64,000 bases of DNA from Thioalkalivibrio sp. ALJ16 (GCF_000377345.1 NZ_KB898044.1:50340-114339), one strand, 5' to 3'; shown: positions 20,404 through 29,863, counted from the stretch's first letter. Numbers and translations: made by a program. Notes: generated by a model not told the origin, from the sequence alone.

Positions 20404-20862
20404 TCAGTCACTCCCCATGTTGGTCAAGAAGCGGCCGATGAGGTTCTCCAGCACCAGCGCGGACTGGGTAAACATCAGCTCGTCACCATCGCGCAGGGTG
20501 TCATAGTCCCCGCCCGGCTCCAGGGCAATGTACTGCTCGCCCAGCAGCCCCGCGGTGTGGATCGCCGCCTGGGTGTCCAGCGGCAGGTAGTCGTGCTCGG
20601 AGCGAATCGCCAGAACCACCTCGGCACGGAAACGATCCGGGTCGTAGCGGATATCCGCCACACGCCCGATGCGCACGCCGGAGACGGTCACCGGCGCGCG
20701 CGCCTTGAGCCCGCCAATGTTGTCGAAATAGCCTGTCACCGTGTAGGTGTCGCGGTCGTGGTAGTCCGTCACGTTGCTGACCTGGACGGCCAGATAGAAC
20801 AGCGCGCCAATGCCCAGAAGCACGAACACACCGACCGCCAGCTCGAAGAAACGCATCTTCAT
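20404..20862 (-). CDS. mlaD: MlaD, MCE-domain membrane-anchored substrate-binding subunit
   Basis: Inner-membrane-anchored MCE protein; in the family it forms a hexameric periplasmic ring on MlaFEB. The 152-aa product has one N-terminal membrane helix (FELAVGVFVLLGIGALFYLA) and a single MCE domain with YTVTGYFDNIGGLKARAPVTVSGV and GLLGEQYIALEPGG. Start ATG 20862 was chosen over the GTG at 20871 because an AGGTGG sequence lies 5 nt before it. It is followed on the same strand by mlaC. Confidence 0.92.
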   Translation of the reverse strand: MKMRFFELAVGVFVLLGIGALFYLAVQVSNVTDYHDRDTYTVTGYFDNIGGLKARAPVTVSGVRIGRVADIRYDPDRFRAEVVLAIRSEHDYLPLDTQAAIHTAGLLGEQYIALEPGGDYDTLRDGDELMFTQSALVLENLIGRFLTNMGSD

Positions 20863-20921
20863 TCTTGCCACCTGCTAGGGAACTCCGATTTCAGTGCTTC
20901 CCCGGGGAAGCACCGGTTGGA

Positions 20922-21704
20922 TCAGCCCGTACCGAACATCAGGCCGGTCAGGATGAAGTCGAGGCCCAGGACCGCCAGCGAAGAGATCACGACGGTCTGG
21001 GTGGTCGCGCGCGAGATGCCCTCCGAGGTCGGCTGGGCATTGAAGCCCTGGAACACCGCGATCCAGGTCACGACGAAACCGAACACGATGCTCTTGATGA
21101 CGCCGGAGAGGACATCCTCGTTCCAGTCAGTCACCGCCTGCATCTGCGAGAAATAGGCCCCGCTGTCGACCCCCAGCAGGCCCACCCCGACCAGATAGCC
21201 ACCCATCACGCCCACCGCGCTGAAGATCGCCGCCAGCAGCGGCATGGACACGAACCCGGCAACGAAGCGCGGGGCAAAGATCCGGCGGTACGGGTTCACC
21301 GCCATCATCTCCATCGCCGACAGCTGTTCGGTGGTCTTCATCAGGCCCAGCTCCGCGGTCAGCGCGGACCCGGCACGCCCGGCGAACAGCAGCGCGGTCA
21401 CCACCGGGCCGAGCTCGCGCACCAGCGACAGCGCCACCACACCCCCCAGGGCCTCGGCCGCACCGAAATTCACCAGCGTGATGTAGCCCTGGTAGCCCAG
21501 CACCATCCCCACGAACAGGCCGGAGACCACGATAATCAGCAGCGAACGCACGCCCACCGAGTGAATCTGGACCACGGTCAGCCCGAACCGGCGCAGCACC
21601 ACATCGAGGCTGGCCAGCACCCGCAGCAGGAACACGAACGCGCGGCCGAACACCTCCAGCGCGTTCAGCGAACTGCGGCCGAGGGAGGCAATCGCGTCAA
21701 TCAT
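20922..21704 (-). CDS. mlaE: MlaE, ABC transporter permease
   Basis: Integral membrane permease of the Mla phospholipid transporter, 260 aa, with about five or six hydrophobic segments (for example LLIIVVSGLFVGMVLG and LLAAIFSAVGVMGGYLVGVG). The EQ-loop-like EMMAVNPYRRIFAPR and GLMKTTEQLSAMEMM match the family. The start at 21704 overlaps the mlaF stop by 8 nt, so translation is coupled. A longer frame to 21770 is antisense-like coding within mlaF. Confidence 0.93.
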   Translation of the reverse strand: MIDAIASLGRSSLNALEVFGRAFVFLLRVLASLDVVLRRFGLTVVQIHSVGVRSLLIIVVSGLFVGMVLGYQGYITLVNFGAAEALGGVVALSLVRELGPVVTALLFAGRAGSALTAELGLMKTTEQLSAMEMMAVNPYRRIFAPRFVAGFVSMPLLAAIFSAVGVMGGYLVGVGLLGVDSGAYFSQMQAVTDWNEDVLSGVIKSIVFGFVVTWIAVFQGFNAQPTSEGISRATTQTVVISSLAVLGLDFILTGLMFGTG

Positions 21705-22524
21705 CGCGGCGCTGCCCCAGCAGGTCGTCGCGGTAGGAGGACCCGGGATAGTGGAACGGCACCGGCCCATCCGGACGGCCCTGCAGGAACTGGGCGCTCC
21801 AGTCGGAAGCGCGTGCCTCCAGCTCGTCCGGCGCCCCGGCGTCCACCACCTGTCCGCCCGCGATCAGCACCACCTGATCGGAGATGGCCATGGCCTCCGC
21901 AACATCGTGCGACACCAGCACGCTGGTCAATCCCAGGCTCTGGTTGGTCCGACGGATCAGGCTCACGATCTGCCCCATGGTGATCGGGTCCAGCCCGGTG
22001 AAGGGCTCGTCGTACATGATCAGATCCGGGTCCAGAGCGATCGCGCGCGCCAGCGCCACCCGCCGGGCCATGCCACCGGACAGCGAGGCCGGGTCCAGAT
22101 CCCGCGCGGCGCGCAGGCCCACCGCCTCCAGCTTCAGCAGCACCAGGGTCTGCAGCACGTCTTCCGGCAGATCGGTGTGCTCGCGCAGCGGGAAGGCCAC
22201 ATTCTCGAACACCGACAGGTCGGTCAGCAGCGCGCCACTCTGGAACAGCATGCCCATGCGCTTGCGCAGCGCGTACAGGCGGCGGGTGGAGAGCCTGGCC
22301 ACCTCCTGGCCATCGACCCAGATGCGCCCCCGGTCCGGGCGCAACTGTCCCCCGATCAGGCGCAGCAGGGTCGTCTTGCCGCTGCCGCTGGGGCCCATCA
22401 CGGTCGTCACCTGACCGCGCGGGATACGCATCGACAGGTCGTCGAAGATCACCTTGCGCCCGCGCCGAAAACACAGGTTCTCGATAACAATGTGCGGACT
22501 GTCTGCGACGGGCGACTCGGCCAC
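21697..22524 (-). CDS. mlaF: MlaF, ABC transporter ATP-binding subunit
   Basis: ATPase of the Mla phospholipid transporter. The 275-aa product has Walker A GPSGSGKTT (about residues 44-52), Q-loop LFQSGALLTDLSVFENVAFPLREH, signature LSGGMARRVALARAIALDPD, Walker B LIMYDEPFTGLDP and the His switch VSHDV. I start at GTG 22524, which has a GAGGAGC sequence upstream; an ATG at 22557 would add 11 residues. It heads the mlaFEDCB operon. No mlaA is in the window. Confidence 0.93.
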   Translation of the reverse strand: MAESPVADSPHIVIENLCFRRGRKVIFDDLSMRIPRGQVTTVMGPSGSGKTTLLRLIGGQLRPDRGRIWVDGQEVARLSTRRLYALRKRMGMLFQSGALLTDLSVFENVAFPLREHTDLPEDVLQTLVLLKLEAVGLRAARDLDPASLSGGMARRVALARAIALDPDLIMYDEPFTGLDPITMGQIVSLIRRTNQSLGLTSVLVSHDVAEAMAISDQVVLIAGGQVVDAGAPDELEARASDWSAQFLQGRPDGPVPFHYPGSSYRDDLLGQRRDD

Positions 22525-22678
22525 GCGCGCTCCTCGGCGTTCAAAATTCGGGACCATGGAGTCTGGCGCCCGCCCGTGGGCCCGTCAAACTTCCGGACCG
22601 CAGGTGTCCGGGCCGGGGCGCGGCATACAGCGGGTCGTCAGGGCGCGACCGATCGCGGCGCCGGAGAAAACCACGGAA

Positions 22679-23338
22679 TCACCCGTTCCCCAGCAACGCG
22701 GCAATGGTGCGAAAGTCGGACAGCCGCTCCGGCCGCGCCCGCAGAAACACCGGGGTTTCGCCGGCTCCGTCTGCGCGCCCCGAGGCCTCGATCAGGGCCT
22801 CGACCAGCGCCCGCCAGCCGGGCGCATCCAGCCCGCTTTCCGGCGTGACCTGCCACGCCCCGCCGCCCGCCGCGCCCATGGGCGCGTGAAACCAGGCCGT
22901 CTCCGCGCGTGCCAGCGATCGCGCCTCGCCCGCGCCGTACACGATCAGGCGTCCGAGTCCGGCACACTCGAGCGCGTCGCGGATCGCCACCACCTGCGCC
23001 GGCTCCATCGGCCCCGGCGCGACCGCCTGCAGGCACTCACCCACGGCATCAGCCAGCGCCTGCACCTGCGCCGCACCCGCCTCGGGCGCCAGATCCTGCG
23101 GCCAATCGACGGTCAGCCGCAGCTTCGAAGGCACCGCCTCGGCCCAGTCCCCGAATATCGGATCGGGCGAAGTCCAGACCGCAGCCGGCAACAGCAGGCG
23201 ACTGTGATAATGGGTGTAGTACTCCAGCTGCCAGTCCTGCGGCAGGTCCTCGGGGAAGAACCCCTCCCACCAGTCTTCGCCGGGCGCGGCCACACCGGCT
23301 GCCTGCAACCGGGAAGATATTGTTGCTGCCTGGGTCAT
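22679..23338 (-). CDS. Uncharacterised protein, possibly DUF72-related
   Basis: A 219-aa protein that I do not recognise with certainty. Its N-terminus has WWEGFFPEDLPQDWQLEYYT, which resembles the opening of DUF72 proteins (a YPEDLPxxWRLxYY pattern). The rest is shorter than DUF72 members, and no catalytic motif is visible. No signal peptide or membrane segment. The start at 23338 has a GGAGG sequence 4 nt upstream. It lies 154 nt from mlaF and is divergent from the LLM oxidoreductase gene. It is probably an accessory gene between mla and yrbG. Confidence 0.7.
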   Translation of the reverse strand: MTQAATISSRLQAAGVAAPGEDWWEGFFPEDLPQDWQLEYYTHYHSRLLLPAAVWTSPDPIFGDWAEAVPSKLRLTVDWPQDLAPEAGAAQVQALADAVGECLQAVAPGPMEPAQVVAIRDALECAGLGRLIVYGAGEARSLARAETAWFHAPMGAAGGGAWQVTPESGLDAPGWRALVEALIEASGRADGAGETPVFLRARPERLSDFRTIAALLGNG

Positions 23339-23412
23339 GCGTCCTCCGTTGTCCCCACAACCGCGGTCCGGGTCGCTTGTATCGCGCCCGGGCGCGCGGC
23401 ACAGTTGGCGCC

Positions 23413-24510
23413 ATGCGTTTTGACCTGTTCCATGAACTCTCGGTGCCGGACTTCCTGCAGACCTCCGAATCGGAGGTGCTGGAGAACACCCTGCGCCTGT
23501 GGGAACAGGCCGACCGTCTCGGCTACGGCACCGCCTGGCTGGTGGAACACCACCTGATGCCGGAATTCTCCCACAGCACCGCGCCGGATCTGGTCCTGGC
23601 CGCGGCCAGCCAGCGCACCGAACGGCTGCGTCTGGGGCTGGGCGTGGTGCCCCTGCCCTACCATCATCCACTGCGGGTCGCGCAGCGGGTCGGCATGCTC
23701 GACCAGCTCTCCGGCGGGCGCCTGGACGTGGGCATCGGGCGCGGTTTTTCGCCGCGCGAATATGCCACATTCGGCGCCGAAATGAGCGAGTCCCGCGCGC
23801 GGGTCGACGCCGGACTGGATGCGCTGCGCCAGGCCTTCGCCACCGGCCGGATCACCCAGGACGGCCCGTTCCATCATCTGGACGACGTGCCGGTGATGCC
23901 GCGCCCGCTGCAGGACCCGCACCCGCCGATCTGGACCGCGGCGGTCAGTCCGGAGTCCTTCACCTGGGCCGCCGAGCAGGGTATCGGGGCGCTGGCGGGT
24001 CCGTTCAAGCCGTGGCAGATGATCCGCGAGGACATCCGCCTGTACCACGAAGCCTGGGACACATCGCGCACCGACATCGCCCACCCGCCGCGCGTCGGGA
24101 TGACCCTCGGGGTGCTGTGCCTGCCCGACGGCAAGCGCGCACGGCGCGAGGCCAAGCCCGCGTTCGAATGGTTCTATCGCCATATGTTCCAGCAGACCCT
24201 GCCGGTGCTGGAGCGCCTGATCGAGGGCTACGACTATTACCGTTCGCTGGGCCGTTTCCGCCACCTGGTCAAGGCCGGGATCAACCTGAAGATCCTCGAC
24301 ATGCTGGGCATGACGCTGGTCGGCACGCCCGCCGAGTGCCGCGAGCGCATCGAGAAGCTGCGCGCGGCTGGCGTCGATCAGGTCCTGCTGGCCTTCGGGG
24401 CCGGGGCCGTACCCCACGAGTTGGCCGTGGAATCCATGCAGTGTTTTGCCGAGGAGGTCATGCCGACCTTCTCCGACCCCGTCATCGCGCCCGCCCGCGT
24501 TGCCACCTAG
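23413..24510 (+). CDS. LLM-class flavin-dependent oxidoreductase
   Basis: A 365-aa luciferase-like (bacterial luciferase/F420 superfamily) monooxygenase, using reduced flavin or F420 in other members. Typical elements are GYGTAWLVEHH, LRLGLGVVPLPYHHPLRVAQRVGMLD, GIGRGFSPREYATFG and a C-terminal LVGTPAECRERIEKLRAAGVDQVLLAF. The substrate cannot be read from sequence. The start ATG at 23413 begins MRFDLFHELSVPDF; the long open frame upstream to 22909 has no similarity. It is followed after 4 nt by an epimerase-like gene, so they probably form one transcript. Confidence 0.85.
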   Translation: MRFDLFHELSVPDFLQTSESEVLENTLRLWEQADRLGYGTAWLVEHHLMPEFSHSTAPDLVLAAASQRTERLRLGLGVVPLPYHHPLRVAQRVGMLDQLSGGRLDVGIGRGFSPREYATFGAEMSESRARVDAGLDALRQAFATGRITQDGPFHHLDDVPVMPRPLQDPHPPIWTAAVSPESFTWAAEQGIGALAGPFKPWQMIREDIRLYHEAWDTSRTDIAHPPRVGMTLGVLCLPDGKRARREAKPAFEWFYRHMFQQTLPVLERLIEGYDYYRSLGRFRHLVKAGINLKILDMLGMTLVGTPAECRERIEKLRAAGVDQVLLAFGAGAVPHELAVESMQCFAEEVMPTFSDPVIAPARVAT

Positions 24511-24514
24511 ATCC

Positions 24515-25447
24515 ATGCGCGTCATCGTGACCGGCGCCGCGGGGCGCCTTGGGCAGGCGCTGCTGCCCGCCCTTGCGCGCACACCCGAAATCCGGGAAGT
24601 CCACGCCCTCGACCGCACCGCCCCGACACTGCCCGCCCCGGACGCGAGTGCTCACTGCAGCGCCCGCGTCCTCGAGCTGAGCCGGGTCGAGGCCGCGGAT
24701 CTGGACGCGGCGGATACCCTGATTCATCTCGCCTTTCAACTGATGGGCGGTCACGGCGGACGCCGTCGGCATGACCGCGCCTGGGTACGCGAACAGAACG
24801 TCGCCGTCAGTGAACGGGTCTTCCGGACCGCCGTGGCCGCCGGTGTCCGACACCTGGTGTTCCTGTCCAGCGCCGCCGTCTATGGCCCCTGGCCGGACAG
24901 TCCGCAACCACTGTCCGAGGACCACCCGACGCGCCCCCGCTTCCCCTATGCCGAGGACAAGGTGGCGGTGGAACAGGCCCTGCTGGCCGTCGGCCGCGAC
25001 CACCCCGAATGCCGCGTGACCATCCTGCGCCCGCCCGCCATCGTGGGTCCGCACGCCCACCCGCTGCTGCAGCGTATCGCCCGCGGTCGGCTGTACCCCG
25101 CGGGGGCGGAACAGCCGGTGCAGATCCTGTGGGAAGAAGATGCCGCCGCCGCCATCGTGGGCAGCGTGATCACCCGGGCTGCGGGGGTCTTCAATCTGGG
25201 TGCAGAACCGGCCTGGACACTGCGCGCAATGGCTCGCCACGGGCGACGCTGGGGCATCCCGGTCCCGCTCGGGCTGATCCGCGGGCTGCACCCCCTGGCG
25301 TGGCGTTTGAGCGCAGGTGCCGGCGACCCCGGCTGGGTCCGCGGCCTGGATGGCCCCCTGGTGCTGGACTGCAGCCGGGCACGCGCGGCCTTTGGCTGGA
25401 CGCCCGCGGTCACCACCGCCGAATGCCTGGAGCGGCTGCGCCGCTGA
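24515..25447 (+). CDS. NAD-dependent epimerase/dehydratase family protein
   Basis: A 310-aa extended short-chain dehydrogenase. It has the NAD(P)-binding GAAGRLGQALL near the N-terminus, LIHLAFQLMGG, LVFLSSAAVYGPW, and PYAEDKVAVEQAL. The last of these replaces the classic YxxxK with YAEDK, so the Tyr and Lys of the catalytic pair are present at the right spacing. The product is not identifiable. It starts 4 nt after the LLM gene stop and is read in the same direction, with yrbG following 57 nt downstream. Confidence 0.82.
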   Translation: MRVIVTGAAGRLGQALLPALARTPEIREVHALDRTAPTLPAPDASAHCSARVLELSRVEAADLDAADTLIHLAFQLMGGHGGRRRHDRAWVREQNVAVSERVFRTAVAAGVRHLVFLSSAAVYGPWPDSPQPLSEDHPTRPRFPYAEDKVAVEQALLAVGRDHPECRVTILRPPAIVGPHAHPLLQRIARGRLYPAGAEQPVQILWEEDAAAAIVGSVITRAAGVFNLGAEPAWTLRAMARHGRRWGIPVPLGLIRGLHPLAWRLSAGAGDPGWVRGLDGPLVLDCSRARAAFGWTPAVTTAECLERLRR

Positions 25448-25504
25448 AACAGTGTCCCGATCCGCTACAATCGCGACCTGACCGTTCCGGGACCCGTCTG
25501 CCCC

Positions 25505-26479
25505 ATGGCACTACCCATCGCCGCCGTCATCGTCGGCCTGATCCTGCTGACCTGGAGCGCCGACCGCTTCGTGTTCGGGGCGTCCGCCTTTGCCCGCGGT
25601 GTCGGGGTCAGCCCGCTGATCATCGGCCTGACCATCGTCGCCTTCGGCACTTCGTCCCCGGAGATCGTGGTCTCGGTACTCGCCAGCGTGCAGGGCAATC
25701 CTGGCCTCGCGGTCGGCAATGCGATCGGCTCGAATATCGCCAATATCGCCCTGGTGCTGGGGGCTGCGGCACTGGTCACACCGCTGGCGATCGGGCGCGG
25801 CATGGTCCGGCGCGAACTGCCGATCCTGCTGCTGGCCAGCTTTGGCGTACTGCTATTGCTGGCCGATGGCGAGCTGGGACGGCTGGAGGGCTCTGCCCTG
25901 CTGGCGGGGCTCGTGGCCTTCACCGCCTGGATGGCGATCAGCGCGCGGCGCGCACCACCGCCCGGAGACGACACCCCGGAGGTGGTACGCGGCATGGTCG
26001 AGACCATCCCGGACACGACCCGAACGGGACCGGCGGTGGCCTGGATGGTCCTGGGTCTGCTGCTTCTGCTGGTCAGCAGCCAGATGCTGGTCTGGGGTGC
26101 GGTGGAGATCGCCGGACAGCTGGGGGTCAGCGACCTGGTCATCGGCCTGACCATCGTCGCGGTCGGCACCAGCCTGCCCGAACTCGCCACCTCGGTGGTC
26201 GCCGCGTTCCGCCGCGAGGCCGGACTGGCCATCGGCAACGTGGTCGGGTCCAACCTGTTCAACCTGCTGGCCGTGCTGGCGGTACCGGCCCTGATCGCGC
26301 CGCTGGCAATCGACGCCGAGGTTCTGGCGCGCGACTATCCGGTGATGCTGGCGCTGACGGTGATCCTGTTTCTGATCGCCCTGGGCCGGCGCGGGCAGAT
26401 CCTGCGCTGGCAGGGCGCCCTTCTCCTCACAGCCTTCGCGGGCTACCTTGTTTATTTGGGAATTACAGTAACGGCATGA
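25505..26479 (+). CDS. yrbG: Calcium/sodium antiporter YrbG
   Basis: A 324-aa cation/Ca2+ exchanger of the CaCA family in the inner membrane, with about ten membrane segments in two inverted repeats. The ion-binding alpha repeats are visible as GVSPLIIGLTIVAFGTSSPE followed by GNAIGSNIANI, and GVSDLVIGLTIVAVGTSLPE followed by GNVVGSNLFNL. It heads the yrbG-kdsD-kdsC-lptCAB cluster conserved in gammaproteobacteria. Its stop overlaps the kdsD start (ATGA at 26476-26479). Confidence 0.93.
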   Translation: MALPIAAVIVGLILLTWSADRFVFGASAFARGVGVSPLIIGLTIVAFGTSSPEIVVSVLASVQGNPGLAVGNAIGSNIANIALVLGAAALVTPLAIGRGMVRRELPILLLASFGVLLLLADGELGRLEGSALLAGLVAFTAWMAISARRAPPPGDDTPEVVRGMVETIPDTTRTGPAVAWMVLGLLLLLVSSQMLVWGAVEIAGQLGVSDLVIGLTIVAVGTSLPELATSVVAAFRREAGLAIGNVVGSNLFNLLAVLAVPALIAPLAIDAEVLARDYPVMLALTVILFLIALGRRGQILRWQGALLLTAFAGYLVYLGITVTA

Positions 26480-27453
26480 ACTTCAACCCTGAAACCACCC
26501 GCAACCTGGCACTGGCCGTCCTCAATGACGAGGCCGAGGCCGTGCGCAATCTCGCCCAGCGTATCGACGACAGCTTCCTCGATGCCTGCCGCCACATCCT
26601 CGAGTGCAAGGGCCGCGTGATCGTGACCGGCATGGGCAAGTCCGGCCATATCGGCAGCAAGCTGGCCGCGACCCTCGCCTCCACCGGCACCCCCGCGTTC
26701 TTCGTGCACCCCGGGGAGGCCAGCCACGGCGACCTCGGGATGATCACCCGCGAGGACGTAGTCATCGCGCTGTCGAACTCCGGGGAGACCGACGAGATCC
26801 TGACCATCCTGCCGCTGATCCGGCGCCTGGGCGTGCCGCTGATCGCGATGACCGGCAACCCCGGCTCGCGCCTGGGCGCCGATGCCACCGCGCACCTGGA
26901 CGTCAGCGTCGAACGCGAGGCCTGCCCGCTGGGTCTCGCCCCCACCTCAAGCACGACCGCCGCGCTGGCGATGGGCGACGCCCTTGCCGTCGCGGTGCTG
27001 GACGCGCGCGGCTTCACCGCCAACGACTTTGCCCGCTCGCACCCCGGTGGCCGCCTCGGACGCCGGCTGCTGGTGCACGTCGCCGACATCATGCACACCG
27101 GCACCGCGATCCCGCGCATTGGACCGGACGCCGCACTGAAGGACGCCCTGTTCGAGATCACCCGCAAGGGGCTCGGGCTGGTGATCGTGACGGGCGACGA
27201 CGACCGCATCCAGGGCGTGTTCACCGATGGCGATCTGCGCCGCACCCTGGACGCCGGACACAGCCTGGATGGCCTGACCATCGGCGCCGCCATGACCACC
27301 GGCGGCCACACCGCGCAGCCCGACTGGCTGGCGGTCACGGCACTCGAGACCATGGAGAGCCGCCGCATCAACGCCCTGCCCGTCACCGACGGCGACCAGC
27401 GCCTGGTCGGCGTCATCAACATGCACGATCTGCTGCGCGCGGGGGTGGCCTGA
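26476..27453 (+). CDS. kdsD: Arabinose 5-phosphate isomerase
   Basis: Converts D-ribulose 5-phosphate to D-arabinose 5-phosphate, the first step to Kdo of LPS. The 325-aa product has an N-terminal SIS domain (IVTGMGKSGHIGSKLA, HGDLGMI, ALSNSGETDEI, STTAALAMGDALAV) and two C-terminal CBS domains (from MHTGTAIPRIG, ending GVINMHDLLRAGVA). The start overlaps the yrbG stop and the stop overlaps the kdsC start, so the three genes are tightly coupled. Confidence 0.95.
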   Translation: MNFNPETTRNLALAVLNDEAEAVRNLAQRIDDSFLDACRHILECKGRVIVTGMGKSGHIGSKLAATLASTGTPAFFVHPGEASHGDLGMITREDVVIALSNSGETDEILTILPLIRRLGVPLIAMTGNPGSRLGADATAHLDVSVEREACPLGLAPTSSTTAALAMGDALAVAVLDARGFTANDFARSHPGGRLGRRLLVHVADIMHTGTAIPRIGPDAALKDALFEITRKGLGLVIVTGDDDRIQGVFTDGDLRRTLDAGHSLDGLTIGAAMTTGGHTAQPDWLAVTALETMESRRINALPVTDGDQRLVGVINMHDLLRAGVA

Positions 27454-27992
27454 TGAACCTCGACGCGGCCACCCTGCGCATCCGCCAGCAGGCCGTGCGC
27501 CTGCTGATCCTGGACGTGGACGGCGTGCTCACCGACGGCAGCCTGTTCCTGGGTGATGGCGGCGAGCAGTACAAGGCCTTCAACAGCCGCGACGGTCACG
27601 GTATCCGCCTGGCCCTGGACGGCGGCCTCGACATCGCCATCCTGACCGGCCGCACCTCCGGCGTGGTCGAACACCGCATGCGTGACCTCGGCGTGGAACA
27701 CCTGATCCAGGGCCGGCGGGACAAGGGCGAGGCGCTGCACGAACTGCTGCAGCGCACCGGCCACGACCCGGCCGCAGCCGCCTTCATGGGCGACGACATC
27801 GTTGACCTGCCGGCCATGCAGCGTGTCGGGCTGGGGATCGCGGTAGCGGATGCCCATCCGCTGGTGCGCCAGCACGCGCAGTGGGTGACCACCGCCAGCG
27901 GCGGCCGCGGCGCCGTGCGCGAGGCCTGCGAGGCCCTGCTGGCCGCGCAGGGCCAACTGGACGCGCTGCTCGACACCTACCTGAACGGATGA
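27453..27992 (+). CDS. kdsC: Kdo 8-phosphate phosphatase
   Basis: HAD-superfamily phosphatase hydrolysing Kdo 8-phosphate to Kdo. The 179-aa product has the nucleophile motif DVDGVLTDG, the second motif in ILTGRTSGVVEHR and the Mg-binding MGDDIVDLPAMQRVGLGIAVADAH. Length fits the tetrameric subclass C0 without a cap. Start ATG overlaps the kdsD stop by 1 nt (27453), and the stop overlaps the lptC start. Confidence 0.95.
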   Translation: MNLDAATLRIRQQAVRLLILDVDGVLTDGSLFLGDGGEQYKAFNSRDGHGIRLALDGGLDIAILTGRTSGVVEHRMRDLGVEHLIQGRRDKGEALHELLQRTGHDPAAAAFMGDDIVDLPAMQRVGLGIAVADAHPLVRQHAQWVTTASGGRGAVREACEALLAAQGQLDALLDTYLNG

Positions 27993-28588
27993 GCAGGGGA
28001 TTGCGCCGCCCGGTCCTCGCCGCGCTGACCACCCTGGCCGTGCTCGCGGCCCCGGCGCAGGCGGAAACGGAGGAAGCCGTGGCCCGTATCGAACCGCCCG
28101 CGGACACGGTGACCCTGCAGATCGACGGCTTCACCCTGCACGCCACCGGCGCCGACGGCGAGCCGACCCACCGCCTGCGCGGTTCGCGCCTGCGCGAATT
28201 CGGGCGCGACGGCCCGCAGTGGATCGATGATCCCGAGCTGGATCTGTACGCCGAGGGCACGATCCAGTGGCACTGGACCGCGCCCGCCGCGCTGCACCAG
28301 CCGGACGCGCAGACCCTCGACACCGTCGGGCCGACCCGCGGCCGGCAGCCGGCCCACGGTGAACGGGTGGAAACCGTGATCGACTCCAGCGATGTGCGCA
28401 TCGCCACCGAGACCATGGTCGCGACCTCGGAGGCGCGCTCGACCCTGACCCAGCCCGGGCTGTTCCAGCGCGGCACCGGCCTGCGCGTGGACTCGCGAGC
28501 GGATACCATAGAGCTGTTCCATGACGTGTACTCGCTCTACAGCGAGACGAGCGAGGAGGACCGCCCGCATGATGTCGACCCGCGTTAG
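27989..28588 (+). CDS. lptC: LptC, LPS transport periplasmic protein
   Basis: Bitopic periplasmic protein that passes LPS from the LptBFG transporter to LptA. Identity rests mainly on position between kdsC and lptA, plus family-like features: a 199-aa length, an early IDGFTLHATGADGEPTHRLRGSRLREF and later DSSDVRIATETMVATSEAR and LRVDSRADTIELFHDVYSLY. Sequence similarity to enteric LptC is low. The N-terminus looks like a cleavable signal peptide (LAALTTLAVLAAPAQA) rather than the usual uncleaved anchor. It overlaps kdsC by 4 nt and lptA by 20 nt. Confidence 0.82.
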   Translation: MSRGLRRPVLAALTTLAVLAAPAQAETEEAVARIEPPADTVTLQIDGFTLHATGADGEPTHRLRGSRLREFGRDGPQWIDDPELDLYAEGTIQWHWTAPAALHQPDAQTLDTVGPTRGRQPAHGERVETVIDSSDVRIATETMVATSEARSTLTQPGLFQRGTGLRVDSRADTIELFHDVYSLYSETSEEDRPHDVDPR

Positions 28589-29102
28589 GCGCCGGACACG
28601 CCCTGCCATGATGGCCGTGGCGGCCAGCCTGTGGCTGGGCTTCCTCGCGGCGCCAGTGGCGGCGCAGCAGAGCACCGGTACGGCGCTGCCGGTGGAGATC
28701 ACCGCGGATCGCGCGGAAATGGACGAACGCCGAGGGATCGGAACTTACACCGGCGATGTCATCGTGATCCGCGGCGACATGACGCTGGAGGCGGATACCG
28801 TCTACGTGCGCACCCGCGACCGGCGGCCCTACGAGATGGAGGCCCACGGCGAGCCCGCGCGCCTGGAGTCCCCGGACCCGGAAACCGGCGCCATGCGCAT
28901 CGCCACCGCCCTGCGCATCGACTACCTGCTGGACGAGGACCGCATGATCCTCACCGACCAGGCCCATGTGGTGACCCCCAGCGAGGAGGCTCGCGGCAAG
29001 CGCATCACCTATGACCTCAACACCGACGTGATCGAGGCCGAACGCGGCGAAGGGGAAGGCGAACGCGTGCGCATCACCATCCAGCCCCGCGACCAGGAAT
29101 GA
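28569..29102 (+). CDS. lptA: LptA, periplasmic LPS bridge protein
   Basis: Periplasmic OstA-like beta-jellyroll protein that bridges LptC and LptD. The 177-aa product starts with a signal peptide ([20 protein letters not shown]) and has [20 protein letters not shown], the [20 protein letters not shown] repeat and [13 protein letters not shown]. Two ATG codons (28569 and 28572) are possible starts. It overlaps lptC by 20 nt and lptB by 4 nt. Confidence 0.93.
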   Translation: MMSTRVRRRTRPAMMAVAASLWLGFLAAPVAAQQSTGTALPVEITADRAEMDERRGIGTYTGDVIVIRGDMTLEADTVYVRTRDRRPYEMEAHGEPARLESPDPETGAMRIATALRIDYLLDEDRMILTDQAHVVTPSEEARGKRITYDLNTDVIEAERGEGEGERVRITIQPRDQE

Positions 29103-29863
29103 CCGCCACGGCTGCTCCTCCCGCCAGCGCACCCGCGGATGGCCGCCTGACCGGGCGCGAACTGACCAAGCGTTATGGTCAGCGCACCGTGCTGGACCGC
29201 GTGGATGTGGATCTGGCACCCGGAGAGGTGGTCGGCCTGCTGGGCCCGAACGGTGCCGGCAAGACCACCTGCTTCTACAGCCTGGTCGGGCTGATCCGCC
29301 CCAACGCCGGCCGCATCACCCTGGGCGAGCACGACATCACCCGCGCGCCCATACATGTGCGCGCCCGCGCCGGTCTCGGTTACCTGCCGCAGGAGGCCTC
29401 GATCTTCCGGCGCCTGAGCGTATGGGACAACCTGCAGGCGGTGCTGGAGCTGCGGCCCGGACTGGACCGTCACGAGCGCCGCCGCATCGGCGATGCCCTG
29501 ATCGAGGAGTTCCAGCTGGAGACCGTACGTCACAGCCCCGGGATCGCCCTGTCCGGCGGCGAGCGCCGGCGTGCGGAGATCGCCCGCGCCCTGGCCGGAG
29601 ACCCGCGCTTTATCTGTCTGGACGAGCCCTTCGCCGGCGTGGACCCGATCTCGGTGGGCGACATCCAGGCAGTGATCGGCCACCTCGCCGCCCGCGGGAT
29701 CGGCGTGCTGATTTCCGATCACAACGTCCGCGAGACCCTCGGCATCTGCCACAGGGCCTATATTCTGAGCGAGGGACGCCTGCTGGCCGCCGGGACACCG
29801 GAAGAGCTGCTGGCCGATCCCCAGGTGCGCCGGGTCTATCTCGGCGAGAACTTCCGGCTGTGA
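29099..29863 (+). CDS. lptB: LptB, LPS export ABC transporter ATPase
   Basis: Cytoplasmic ATPase that powers LPS extraction with LptF and LptG. The 254-aa product has Walker [10 protein letters not shown] (residues 49-57), Q-loop [18 protein letters not shown], signature [19 protein letters not shown], Walker [16 protein letters not shown] and His switch [10 protein letters not shown]. Full length. It overlaps lptA by 4 nt and is followed by rpoN after 88 nt. lptFG are elsewhere. Confidence 0.96.
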   Translation: MTATAAPPASAPADGRLTGRELTKRYGQRTVLDRVDVDLAPGEVVGLLGPNGAGKTTCFYSLVGLIRPNAGRITLGEHDITRAPIHVRARAGLGYLPQEASIFRRLSVWDNLQAVLELRPGLDRHERRRIGDALIEEFQLETVRHSPGIALSGGERRRAEIARALAGDPRFICLDEPFAGVDPISVGDIQAVIGHLAARGIGVLISDHNVRETLGICHRAYILSEGRLLAAGTPEELLADPQVRRVYLGENFRL

